Positions 19,574 to 26,089 of a stretch of DNA of 38,840 nucleotides are shown one piece after another. Made by a program: the position numbers and the translations under genes. The notes beneath the pieces are model-generated. The model searched no databases and was not told the DNA's origin. It saw only the letters and a program-made list of their open reading frames with translations. The stretch is taken from NCBI GenBank assembly GCA_021778125.1, contig JAJYCT010000007.1:1-38840 (forward strand). Reading direction: 5' to 3'. The stretch comes from Myxococcales bacterium (GTDB lineage Bacteria; Myxococcota_A; Polyangia; Polyangiales; Polyangiaceae). Positions within the stretch are counted from its first letter, which is position 1; the number at the start of each line of letters is the position of its first letter.

Positions 19574-19705
19574 TACATCCGACCCCTATAGGCTTACATC
19601 CACGACGCTTCCGGGCGGTCCCTGGCCGAACCACTGGGTCGACGGAGCACCGGGCTGCGAGGCGTCTGGGTGTAAATCGAGTGCCCCGGAGGACGTCCAC
19701 GGCAC
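19574..19705 (+). promoter_or_regulatory. Structured leader / operator-like region before the FGE-like gene
   Basis: The stretch 19491-19809 holds no gene that I can support. In it are: two direct TACATCC repeats (19574-19580 and 19595-19601) exactly 21 bp apart, with the palindrome CCTATAGG (19585-19592) between them; a long imperfect stem in which TTACATCCACGACGC (19594-19608) pairs with GCGTCTGGGTGTAA (19662-19675) with one bulged C, closing a loop of about 53 nt; and a second small hairpin with GTGCC (19681-19685) and GGCAC (19701-19705). These could be protein-binding sites, a structured 5' leader, or both. I recognise no known riboswitch consensus. Confidence 0.4.
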
Positions 19706-19809
19706 GGATCGAGGTTTGCTTAGGGGGTTGTAGAGCGTGAAGGCCCGCGCGGTCCGCAGGGCCAATGAGGACGCGTGCGTCTCTCGGCGCACGCGCACGG
19801 GGCTTCTCC

Positions 19810-20763
19810 ATGCGTCGCGGTCGGACGTTCGTCTTGTTCGGTGGTTGGCTCACGGTGCTCGCAATCGCGTCCGTCAGCGGGCGCTCCCGCGCGGCGGGAC
19901 CGGGCGGGGCGCCCGGCGGTGGCGCCGTCGCTCCGGGGGCCGAGGGGTCGGCCCGCCAGCTGCTGCCGCTGCAGGGCAAGGCCCCGGTGGCGCTTCTCGA
20001 CTCGCCGGGACGGCCCGATGCAGCGCCGCCGGCGCTCACCGTGGAGGCCTGCCCGGCCGACATGGTCGAGGTCGAGGGCAACTACTGCCCGCTAGTCGAG
20101 CAGAAGTGCACCCGCTGGCTCGATCCGGCGACCAAGCTGCAGTGCGCCGAGTTCGAGAGGGTCGCCTCGCCCTCGCACTGCTCGATGAGGACCGAGCGCA
20201 AGCACTTCTGCATCGATCGCTACGAGTGGCCGAACCGGGCCGGTGAGCTTCCGCGCTCGATGGCGAGCTGGGTCGAAGCGAAGGCGACCTGCGAGGGCAT
20301 CGGCAAGCGCCTCTGCGGCGACACCGAGTGGACGCTCGCGTGTGAGGGGCCTGAGCACCACCCGTACCCGTATGGCGACGGCTACGCCCGCGATGACGCC
20401 GTGTGCAACGTCGACAAGCCGTACATCTGGCCGCACCCGGAGCGCGTCTACAACCCGGAGACGAGCGTCCAGGAGCTCGCACGCCTCGACCAGCGCGAGC
20501 CGTCGGGCGCGCGCGCTTCCTGCGTCAGCCCGTACGGCGTGCACGACATGGCGGGCAACGTCGACGAGTGGGTCGTCAACGTCTCGCAGTTCGGGCAGCC
20601 GCACGTCAGCGGCCTCAAGGGAGGCTACTGGGGCCCGGTGCGCACGCGTTGCCGCCCCATGACCACGGGGCACGAGCAGACGTTCCGCTACTACCAGACC
20701 GGATTCCGCTGCTGCGAGGACGCCGGCGGCTCGTCCGGGGTGGCGCCGATCGCGGCCAGGTGA
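19810..20763 (+). CDS. Exported FGE-sulfatase-fold (SUMF1/PvdO-like) protein
   Basis: 317 residues from the ATG at 19810, which gives a clean signal peptide (MRRGRTFVLFGGWLTVLAI). An in-frame ATG at 19765 would add 15 polar residues and is less likely. After a Gly/Ala/Pro-rich linker comes the FGE-sulfatase (C-type-lectin-like) domain. Its landmarks are CIDRYEWPNR, GKRLCGDTEWTLACEGP, YPYGDGYARDDAVCN, YGVHDMAGNVDEW and the end signature TGFRCCED. Family members include formylglycine-generating enzymes, EgtB-like iron enzymes and non-catalytic binders. In the segment GGYWGPVRTRCRP the paired catalytic cysteines of true formylglycine-generating enzymes are not seen, so an unrelated or binding function is more likely. 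The neighbouring Cys-rich lipoprotein has no CxPxR sulfatase motif. It is convergent with the next gene. Confidence 0.82.
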   Translation: MRRGRTFVLFGGWLTVLAIASVSGRSRAAGPGGAPGGGAVAPGAEGSARQLLPLQGKAPVALLDSPGRPDAAPPALTVEACPADMVEVEGNYCPLVEQKCTRWLDPATKLQCAEFERVASPSHCSMRTERKHFCIDRYEWPNRAGELPRSMASWVEAKATCEGIGKRLCGDTEWTLACEGPEHHPYPYGDGYARDDAVCNVDKPYIWPHPERVYNPETSVQELARLDQREPSGARASCVSPYGVHDMAGNVDEWVVNVSQFGQPHVSGLKGGYWGPVRTRCRPMTTGHEQTFRYYQTGFRCCEDAGGSSGVAPIAAR

Positions 20764-20831
20764 CCCCTCGCGTGCGTGGCCCGACGCCCCGAGCCTCACC
20801 CGCGCCGTGGGGGGCCGGCCGACAGCCGGAC

Positions 20832-21290
20832 CTAGTCCGCGCCCGCGTCGGGCGCGGCGTCGGGTGCGTCGACGGGCCGGCGATGGCGCTGGGGCGGATC
20901 GCCGTACTCGCGCCGCATCTTGGCGGCCAGCGAGTCGAGGACGACCTGCTCGTGATAGTGCGGCATCTGGGGGAGCTGCACCAGTACGCTCACGTTGGCC
21001 TCGCTGTCGCGTCCGCGCACGAGCTCGAGGGTCCCGGGCGTCGCCTTCCTGTTCTCGGGCGACTGGTAGTCGAACAGCAGGTAGCCGTTCTGGTCGTCCT
21101 TCTCGGTGATCTTCCAGCCGTTGTCGACGCGCACGAGGCGAAGGGCCGCGTTCCAGGTGCGGTCGTAGCCGTAGGGCGACTCGTAGGTCGACTTCGCGTC
21201 GGCCCCCGGAGCCGTCAGCGCGATCGCCGCCGTGACGACGGCGCCCGACAGCACCCCGACCACCGCTGCCTTGCCCGCGCCCCAGAACAT
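20832..21290 (-). CDS. Small exported or membrane-anchored protein of unknown function
   Basis: 152 residues. The N-terminus (GKAAVVGVLSGAVVTAAIALTA) is a signal peptide or a single membrane anchor, followed by ADA. The body is a compact alpha/beta domain (YDRTWNAALRLVRVDNGWKI; GYLLFDYQSPEN; VSVLVQLPQMPHYHE), and the tail is a charged Pro/Asp/Ala-rich stretch. No catalytic motif or known family is recognised. It lies 63 bp downstream of the UPF0104 gene on the same strand, with a (CG)-repeat tract in the gap, so it may have its own promoter or share the upstream transcript. Confidence 0.7.
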   Translation of the reverse strand: MFWGAGKAAVVGVLSGAVVTAAIALTAPGADAKSTYESPYGYDRTWNAALRLVRVDNGWKITEKDDQNGYLLFDYQSPENRKATPGTLELVRGRDSEANVSVLVQLPQMPHYHEQVVLDSLAAKMRREYGDPPQRHRRPVDAPDAAPDAGAD

Positions 21291-21305
21291 GGAGCACGCC
21301 TAACG

Positions 21306-21320
21306 GCGCGCGCGCGCGCG
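21306..21320. repeat. Alternating GC dinucleotide tract upstream of the small exported gene
   Basis: A 15-base alternating G-C run lies 15 bp before the ATG at 21290, directly downstream of TTGGCC (minus strand). Such tracts can adopt the Z-DNA form under negative supercoiling. It occupies the position where a promoter spacer would be. Confidence 0.5.
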
Positions 21321-21353
21321 GGCCAACTTTCCGGTGGCGCTCGCGGGGGAGCT

Positions 21354-22460
21354 TCAGGCGTCGGCGGGCTGTCCCGCGAGGGCCTCGGCCTCGAGCGCCT
21401 TGAGGCCGCCGCGCTCCAGCCAGAGCCCGAAGCCGCCCGCGGCGAGCTGGAAGACGACCTGGGAGGCGTACATCAGAAACACGTAAGCCGCGCCGGGGCC
21501 GGTCACGATAGGCGTCGGGTAGTACATCGTCATGCCCGCGTAGATGCCTGCCTGGAAGACACCGAGCAGGCCGGGCGGACCGGGGATGAGGATCGCGCAA
21601 CCCAGCATGCCCATGAGCGCGCACGCTTCGCCGAAGGTCACCGCGGAGCCGTCGGCGTGAACGACGCCCGAGCCCCACGCCAGCAGCCACATGCCGCCCG
21701 CGTTCAGCGCCCAGTAGATCGTCGTCTCGAGCAGGAAGCCGAGCAGGTCACGACCGCGCCCGAAGACGTGCAGTCCGTCCGCGAGCTTCTCGGCCATCCC
21801 TGCGAGGCGTTCGGCGAGCGGGGTCGACACTTTGCCGACCACCAGAAGGGTGGCCTTGTGAGCCCATGATCTCGCGAAGTAAAAGACCGCGATCGTGACG
21901 AACGCGACGCAGAATAGGACGAGCATCGCGTAGCCGCTCATCCGCACGTGCCCGACCGACACCGGGATGCCGACGACCTTGTCAGGCAGCGGCTGGATCG
22001 TCGGCACGAATACGAGGGCCAAGGCGAGCACGACGCTGAGGTACAGGCCGTCGATGACACGCTCGGCCACGACGCTGCTCGTCGCGGCGGTCATCGTGAT
22101 CGTCCGCTCGCCCGGCCTGCGGTCCTCGGGGCGCGTCCGGATCATGTACGGCCGCACGAACTCGCCGATGCGGAACGGCATGATCAGGATGGCCGCGAAG
22201 CCGACGCTCGAGACGGCGAAGAGCTTGCGCTTGGAGACGTCGGCCACGCCCGCCAGCAGGAACCGCCAGCGGACGCTGCGGAACCACGCGAACACCGCCA
22301 ACGTGACGAAGTAAATGGGGACGACCCACCACTTCACGCCGCGGAAGTCACCCCCCTCCGGGACGATCTTCAGCCCGCCCTTGTGGAGCGTGTACCAGAT
22401 GCCCAGCGTGATGATGAAGGAAGCGACGAGCTTGCCCTTGTGACGCTTCAGGAACTCCAA
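21354..22460 (-). CDS. UPF0104 / LPG-synthase-TM family integral membrane protein
   Basis: 368 residues, polytopic, about seven to eight membrane segments (for example YFVTLAVFAWFR, LYLSVVLALALVFVP, YAMLVLFCVAFVTIAVFYF, ACALMGMLGCAILIPGPPG). The family signature is visible in MPFRIGEFVRPYMI, in SSVVAERVIDG and in PGPPGLLGVFQAG. Relatives form the flippase/transferase membrane half of lysylphosphatidylglycerol synthases, or are stand-alone proteins near glycan and lipid genes; no aminoacyl-transferase domain is attached here. The start is a TTG, supported by GGAG (minus strand, 22471-22468) seven bases upstream; no ATG or GTG fits the first hydrophobic segment. A possible -10, TATACG, lies just before. 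The substrate is unknown. Confidence 0.85.
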   Translation of the reverse strand: MEFLKRHKGKLVASFIITLGIWYTLHKGGLKIVPEGGDFRGVKWWVVPIYFVTLAVFAWFRSVRWRFLLAGVADVSKRKLFAVSSVGFAAILIMPFRIGEFVRPYMIRTRPEDRRPGERTITMTAATSSVVAERVIDGLYLSVVLALALVFVPTIQPLPDKVVGIPVSVGHVRMSGYAMLVLFCVAFVTIAVFYFARSWAHKATLLVVGKVSTPLAERLAGMAEKLADGLHVFGRGRDLLGFLLETTIYWALNAGGMWLLAWGSGVVHADGSAVTFGEACALMGMLGCAILIPGPPGLLGVFQAGIYAGMTMYYPTPIVTGPGAAYVFLMYASQVVFQLAAGGFGLWLERGGLKALEAEALAGQPADA

Positions 22461-22542
22461 GCGAGAACTCCGCGAGAAGGGTCGTATAGCACGCGGGGGC
22501 CAAGGTGGGAGAAGGCACGGGGGGCGGGGTCGTCACCCGTTC

Positions 22543-23016
22543 CTACGGGCCCTTCGGAGCGGGCGCGGTCGCCGGTCGTTCGGGCCGGCTGCGCGTCGGC
22601 ACGACCGAGACCAGCAGGTAGCGGCAGACCGGAAGATCCTCGCAGTTCTCGACGTACAGGGCGCGCTTGCCGCAGCCCTCGATGACGTATCGCGCCGTGG
22701 TGCTGTTGGAAAACTGACGCTCGAGCGCGGCGACGACCTGGGCCTCGTTGCACTCGAGATCGCCGCTCGCCGTCTCCTCGGCGAGCCGTCGTCGGGCACG
22801 CTCGCTCGTCCCCGCGCCGGCCGGCGCGCTCGCCAGGTCGGGAGACGCCGTCACGGGCGGCGGCGGCGGTCCGCAGGCGACGAGGAACGTCGCCAGCGAG
22901 AGCCGTGCTGCGAGAAGGCGCGGAAGAGAGGCGCGCAGCGGTCGTCCCGTCTCAGGCCTTGTGCCACGGGTCGGACGCGGGCCGGTTCGGAGAGAGCCGC
23001 TCGACATGCTGGTCAT
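22543..23016 (-). CDS. Small putative lipoprotein of unknown function
   Basis: 157 residues. A lipobox-like FLVAC is found at Cys48 after a hydrophobic stretch (LLAARLSLATFL), but the n-region before it is unusually long and Arg/Pro-rich. No later in-frame ATG, GTG or TTG would give a shorter signal, so either the long n-region is real or the protein is not exported. The mature part has a Pro-rich linker, then a small domain with four to five cysteines (LECNEAQVVAALERQF; YVIEGCGKRALYVENC; DLPVCRYLLV) and a Pro/Ala-rich end. It starts one base after the stop of the PHP phosphatase gene, so the two are in one operon. No family recognised. Confidence 0.65.
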   Translation of the reverse strand: MTSMSSGSLRTGPRPTRGTRPETGRPLRASLPRLLAARLSLATFLVACGPPPPPVTASPDLASAPAGAGTSERARRRLAEETASGDLECNEAQVVAALERQFSNSTTARYVIEGCGKRALYVENCEDLPVCRYLLVSVVPTRSRPERPATAPAPKGP

Positions 23017-23017
23017 C

Positions 23018-23788
23018 CTACCGGAGCCCTCCCGCCGGCGACATGCACGCCCCCGTACCGCCGAGGATGCCGCGCGGTCCGTCGGCGAGCAGGCGCCGGG
23101 CCTCCTCGGGGCCGGCGAGCCGCTCGAGCCGCTCGATGGCGCGCGCCACGTCGTCGACGTCGCGCGGCTTGTGCGCGTCGGAGCACGCGGCCTCGTAGGC
23201 GTCGTCCTCCAGCAGCTTCTCGGCCGCCCGCTGCGCGACCCGCCCGTACTTGCCCACGAGCGCGCAGACGTCGAGCAAGAGGTGGGCCCCCGCGTCGAGG
23301 AGAGGATCGAGGCACGCGTCGTCTCGCCAGACGGGCTCGTAGCGCTCGGGGTGGGCGAGGACCGGCGTCAGGCCCGCCTTGCGCACGTCGAAGAAGCGGT
23401 GCTGCAGGCGCGCGGGGAACGGACCCTGGCCGAGTTCGACGAGGATCGACCGGCCGCCGGGGTAGGGCAGGACCTCGCCGCGGATCAGGCGCCCGAAGAC
23501 GACGTCGTCGAAGAAGTGCTCGCTCGCCAGGTGCACCACGGGCAGCGGGTCGGAGGCGGCGCGGAGCACGGGGGCCATGGCGGCGAACGCGCGCTCGAGG
23601 GCCTCGCGGTCGTTGTCGAACATGCCCGGGCGCATGTGCGGCGTGGCCATGACCTCGTCGAAGCCGACGTCGCGCAGCGCGCGCAGCATCGCGATCGAGT
23701 CCTCGGCCGTCCTCGCCCCGTCGTCGATGGCAGCGACCCAGTGACAGTGCAGGTCGACGAAGCCGCGCACGCCCCCGTCCAGTAGCAC
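23018..23788 (-). CDS. PHP-domain tyrosine-protein phosphatase of the CpsB/YwqE type
   Basis: 256 residues from a GTG at 23788; a GTG at 23770 (MRGFVDLHCHW) matches the usual family start better and may be correct. Metal-binding motifs of the PHP family appear in order: DLHCH (His14, His16), ATPHMRPG, ASEHFFD, LAHPERY and CSDAHKP. This spacing matches manganese-dependent phosphotyrosine phosphatases of the CpsB/CapC group, which dephosphorylate bacterial tyrosine kinases controlling capsule or exopolysaccharide export. No polysaccharide genes or tyrosine kinase are in this window, so the partner is unknown. It is divergent from the flavodoxin-like gene, with only 22 bp between the outermost starts. 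Confidence 0.88.
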   Translation of the reverse strand: MLLDGGVRGFVDLHCHWVAAIDDGARTAEDSIAMLRALRDVGFDEVMATPHMRPGMFDNDREALERAFAAMAPVLRAASDPLPVVHLASEHFFDDVVFGRLIRGEVLPYPGGRSILVELGQGPFPARLQHRFFDVRKAGLTPVLAHPERYEPVWRDDACLDPLLDAGAHLLLDVCALVGKYGRVAQRAAEKLLEDDAYEAACSDAHKPRDVDDVARAIERLERLAGPEEARRLLADGPRGILGGTGACMSPAGGLR

Positions 23789-23810
23789 GGGGGCCGCGCT
23801 CCGTGCTTGA

Positions 23811-24332
23811 ATGCGCGCCGCCGTGACCGCCCCGCGAGCCCTCGTCGTCTACTACTCGCGCACGGGAACGACGCGCGCGGTGGCCGAGCTCGTCGCCGCC
23901 GCCCTCGACGCCGACGTGGAGGAGCTGCGCGACGCACGGCGGCGCGGCACGGGCCGGCTCGGCTGGCTGCGCTCGACGATCGAGGTGCGCCTCGGGTGGT
24001 CCACGCGCCTCCAGCCCACGCGCGCCGACCCGCGCCACTACGACGTCGTCGTCATCGCGTCGCCCGTGTGGTGGGCACAGGTCAGCTCGCCCGTGCGCGA
24101 GTGGCTCTCCGCGCGCGCCGAGGACCTGCCGTCCGCCGCGCTGCTGGTCACGCTCGGGGGGTACGGCGCCGACCGGGCCCTGGCGCAGCTGGCTCGCCTG
24201 GCGCGGCAGACCCCGCGCGCCGAGCTCGCCGTGCGGGCCGACGCCGTGGCGTCCGGGGGCGCGGACGAGGCCGTCGCGGGGTTCGTGCGCGAGCTGCGGT
24301 CGTCCATGGCGGCGGCGCGGCAGCGGGGCTAA
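23811..24332 (+). CDS. Flavodoxin-like protein
   Basis: 173 residues from the ATG at 23811; an in-frame GTG at 23822 would remove four residues and leave more room for a promoter. The FMN phosphate-binding loop is seen near the start as YYSRTGTTR, followed by the alternating beta-alpha pattern of flavodoxins (YDVVVIASPVWWAQVSSPVREWL, then LPSAALLVTLGGYG). The SPVWW segment is the usual flavin-stacking region. Family members are flavodoxins and NAD(P)H:quinone or protoporphyrinogen-type oxidoreductases. The protein is cytoplasmic. The next gene follows after 11 bp, suggesting co-transcription with a dehydrogenase-like enzyme. The electron donor and acceptor are unknown. Confidence 0.82.
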   Translation: MRAAVTAPRALVVYYSRTGTTRAVAELVAAALDADVEELRDARRRGTGRLGWLRSTIEVRLGWSTRLQPTRADPRHYDVVVIASPVWWAQVSSPVREWLSARAEDLPSAALLVTLGGYGADRALAQLARLARQTPRAELAVRADAVASGGADEAVAGFVRELRSSMAAARQRG

Positions 24333-24343
24333 CGCAGCGGGCC

Positions 24344-25579
24344 ATGGTCCCTTCCGATCGAACGTTCGACGTCGTGCTCTGGGGGGCGACCGGCTTCACC
24401 GGGCGCCTCGTGGCCGAGTACCTGGTGCGGCGTCACGGCGCCGCGGCCGCCCTCCGCTGGGCGATCGGCGGCCGCAGCCGCGACAAGCTCGAGGCCGTGC
24501 GCGCGGGACTTGCGGCGATCGATCCCGCGGCGGGCGATCTACCGATCCTCGTGGGCGATTCGGCCGACCGCGCCTCGCTCGACGGCGTGGCGCGAGCCAC
24601 GCGCGTCGTATGCTCGACGGTCGGGCCCTTCGCGCGCCACGGGCGCGAGCTCGTCGCCGCGTGCGTCGAGGCGGGGACCGACTACTGCGACTCGACGGGC
24701 GAGCCGCAGTTCGTGCGGGCGATGATCGACGCGCATCACGTCCGCGCCGGGCAGACCGGCGCGCGCATCGTGCACTGCTGCGGCTTCGACTCGGTGCCCT
24801 CGGATCTTGGGACGCTGATGTTGCAGGAGTGCGCCCGCGCTGCAGGGCACGGCTGCGTCGAGGTCCGCCACGCCGTCTCGCTGCACGGAGGCGCGGTCAG
24901 CGGCGGCACGGCGGCGAGCATGGTGGAGCTCATGGAAGAGGCGGCGCGCGACCGGGGCGTGCGGCGCCTGCTGGCCGACCCGTTCGCGCTCGATCCAGGG
25001 GGCGAGGCGCACGATCCGGACGGGGGCGACCCGCGGTCGATCGCGTGGGACCCCGACCTTCGCCGGTGGACCGCGCCCTTCGTCATGGCCGCCATCAACA
25101 CGCGCGTCGTGCGGCGCACGAACGCGCTGCTCGGCTACGCGTGGGGGCGCGACTTCCGCTACCGCGAGGCGATGAGCTTTGCGGCAGGAACGCGCGGGTG
25201 GATGCGCGCGGCGAGCGTGACGGGCGGCGTGGCGGCGGCGATGGGCGTGATGGCCGTCTCGCCGCTGCGGCACCTGGCGGCGCGCGTCCTGCCGGCGTCG
25301 GGGGAGGGGCCCTCGAAGGAGCGGCGCGAGAAGAGCTCGTTCACGTCCCGCTTCGTCGGCGTCGTCCGCGGCTCGAGCGAACGCCTCCACGCCACGGTGC
25401 GCGGGGGCGATCCCGGCTACGACGAGACCGCGAAGATGCTTGGCGAGTCGGCCCTGTGCCTCGCGCGCGATCGCGACGCGACGCGCGCCGGGGGCGGCGT
25501 GCTGACGCCGGCGTCATGCATGGGTATGGCGCTCGTCGACCGCCTGCGGCGCGAGGGGATGACGTTCGAGGTGGAGTGA
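24344..25579 (+). CDS. Saccharopine-dehydrogenase-like / trans-acting enoyl reductase family protein
   Basis: 411 residues. The N-terminus has a Rossmann dinucleotide-binding motif, GATGFTGRLVAEYL (from Gly14), followed by GGRSRDKL and TVGPFARHGRELVAACVEAG. DYCDSTGEPQF and HCCGFDSVPSDLG are characteristic of the family that includes mycobacterial trans-acting enoyl reductases and eukaryotic saccharopine-dehydrogenase-like oxidoreductases. The hydrophobic stretch around residues 290-320 is typical of these membrane- or lipid-associated members. It is therefore more likely to act on a lipid or polyketide-type enoyl substrate than in lysine metabolism; this is inference from family resemblance. 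It follows the flavodoxin-like gene by 11 bp. No strong ribosome site precedes the ATG. Confidence 0.85.
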   Translation: MVPSDRTFDVVLWGATGFTGRLVAEYLVRRHGAAAALRWAIGGRSRDKLEAVRAGLAAIDPAAGDLPILVGDSADRASLDGVARATRVVCSTVGPFARHGRELVAACVEAGTDYCDSTGEPQFVRAMIDAHHVRAGQTGARIVHCCGFDSVPSDLGTLMLQECARAAGHGCVEVRHAVSLHGGAVSGGTAASMVELMEEAARDRGVRRLLADPFALDPGGEAHDPDGGDPRSIAWDPDLRRWTAPFVMAAINTRVVRRTNALLGYAWGRDFRYREAMSFAAGTRGWMRAASVTGGVAAAMGVMAVSPLRHLAARVLPASGEGPSKERREKSSFTSRFVGVVRGSSERLHATVRGGDPGYDETAKMLGESALCLARDRDATRAGGGVLTPASCMGMALVDRLRREGMTFEVE

Positions 25580-25681
25580 CGCCCGGCATCCGGTCGAGTT
25601 CGCACCCGTGGGCGGGCTCTGCGGCCAGGAATGCCTGCCCGGCGCGAGCGGTTTCAGCCCGCGGAGCATCGAACCCGCGGC

Positions 25682-25689
25682 AAGGAGGT
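25682..25689 (+). promoter_or_regulatory. Near-perfect Shine-Dalgarno site of the 82-residue gene
   Basis: AAGGAGGT, seven bases before the ATG at 25697. It fixes the start of the small gene against the longer open frame beginning at 25631. A CCGCGG...CCGCGG hairpin (25659-25680) ends two bases before it and could hide or expose the site. Confidence 0.75.
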
Positions 25690-25696
25690 CGCACGC

Positions 25697-25945
25697 ATGA
25701 AGGCAGCCAAGCGACGCTTCCGGATCCCCGGCTGGAGCCAGGTGACCCTCATCGTCTACGGATGGCGCGAGAGCGAGCCCGGCACGCTCTCGTGGGTCTT
25801 CCCGAGCCTGGCTGCCGCCGTACGCGGCGCGCGCGCCCTGCGCAACGCCGCCCGGTGGCTCATCGTCGCCGGGCGGCGCGACGAGGTGAGCGACCTCGAC
25901 GAGGTGCGAAGGCACGGCGTCGTGCTGGTCGAGCGCTTCGCGTGA
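25697..25945 (+). CDS. Small basic protein of unknown function (82 residues)
   Basis: Start chosen from the AAGGAGGT site seven bases upstream. The product is short, basic at the start (MKAAKRRFRIPGWSQ) and has an alpha/beta pattern: VTLIVYGWRES, then an amphipathic Ala/Arg helix (AAAVRGARALRNAARWLIVAG), then a final strand VVLVERFA. No signal peptide and no known family. It lies 117 bp after the dehydrogenase-like gene and has its own strong ribosome site, unlike most genes here, which suggests high translation or an independent transcript. It is convergent with the aldehyde dehydrogenase gene. Confidence 0.65.
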   Translation: MKAAKRRFRIPGWSQVTLIVYGWRESEPGTLSWVFPSLAAAVRGARALRNAARWLIVAGRRDEVSDLDEVRRHGVVLVERFA

Positions 25946-26008
25946 GCCCCAGAGTTCGGACGGCTCGTCTCGTCAAACGAGCGCGCGCTGTCCGGAGTCG
26001 ACCGCGCC

Positions 26009-26073
26009 TCGAATGCAACCGGCCGCGGGCCGAACGAGACCGGCCCCGCGTCGAATGCAGCCGGCCGCGGGCC
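26009..26073. repeat. Imperfect 42-bp tandem repeat between convergent genes
   Basis: A 23-base core beginning TCGAATGCA and ending CCGGCCGCGGGCC occurs at 26009-26031 and again at 26051-26073, with a single A/G difference. Each copy contains the dyad GGCC-GCG-GGCC. It sits between the stops of the small basic gene and the aldehyde dehydrogenase. A separate GCTCGT/ACGAGC hairpin is at 25963-25982. Together they could act as a weak bidirectional termination zone; no T-run is present. Confidence 0.6.
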
Positions 26074-26089
26074 ACCGGGTCGAGGGCCC

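Noticed and set aside
19586-19798. A 70-residue minus-strand open frame in the gap before the FGE-like gene
   Set aside because: No ribosome site, no recognisable domain, and it overlaps the repeat and stem structures; probably chance.
20764-20831. CCGGC/GCCGG hairpin between the convergent FGE-like and small exported genes as a terminator
   Set aside because: Only five pairs and no T-run in either direction; such short GC stems are common by chance here.
25590-25625. T-arm-like string near GGTCGAGTTCGCACC, considered as a tRNA
   Set aside because: No acceptor, D-arm or anticodon stem can be built around it.
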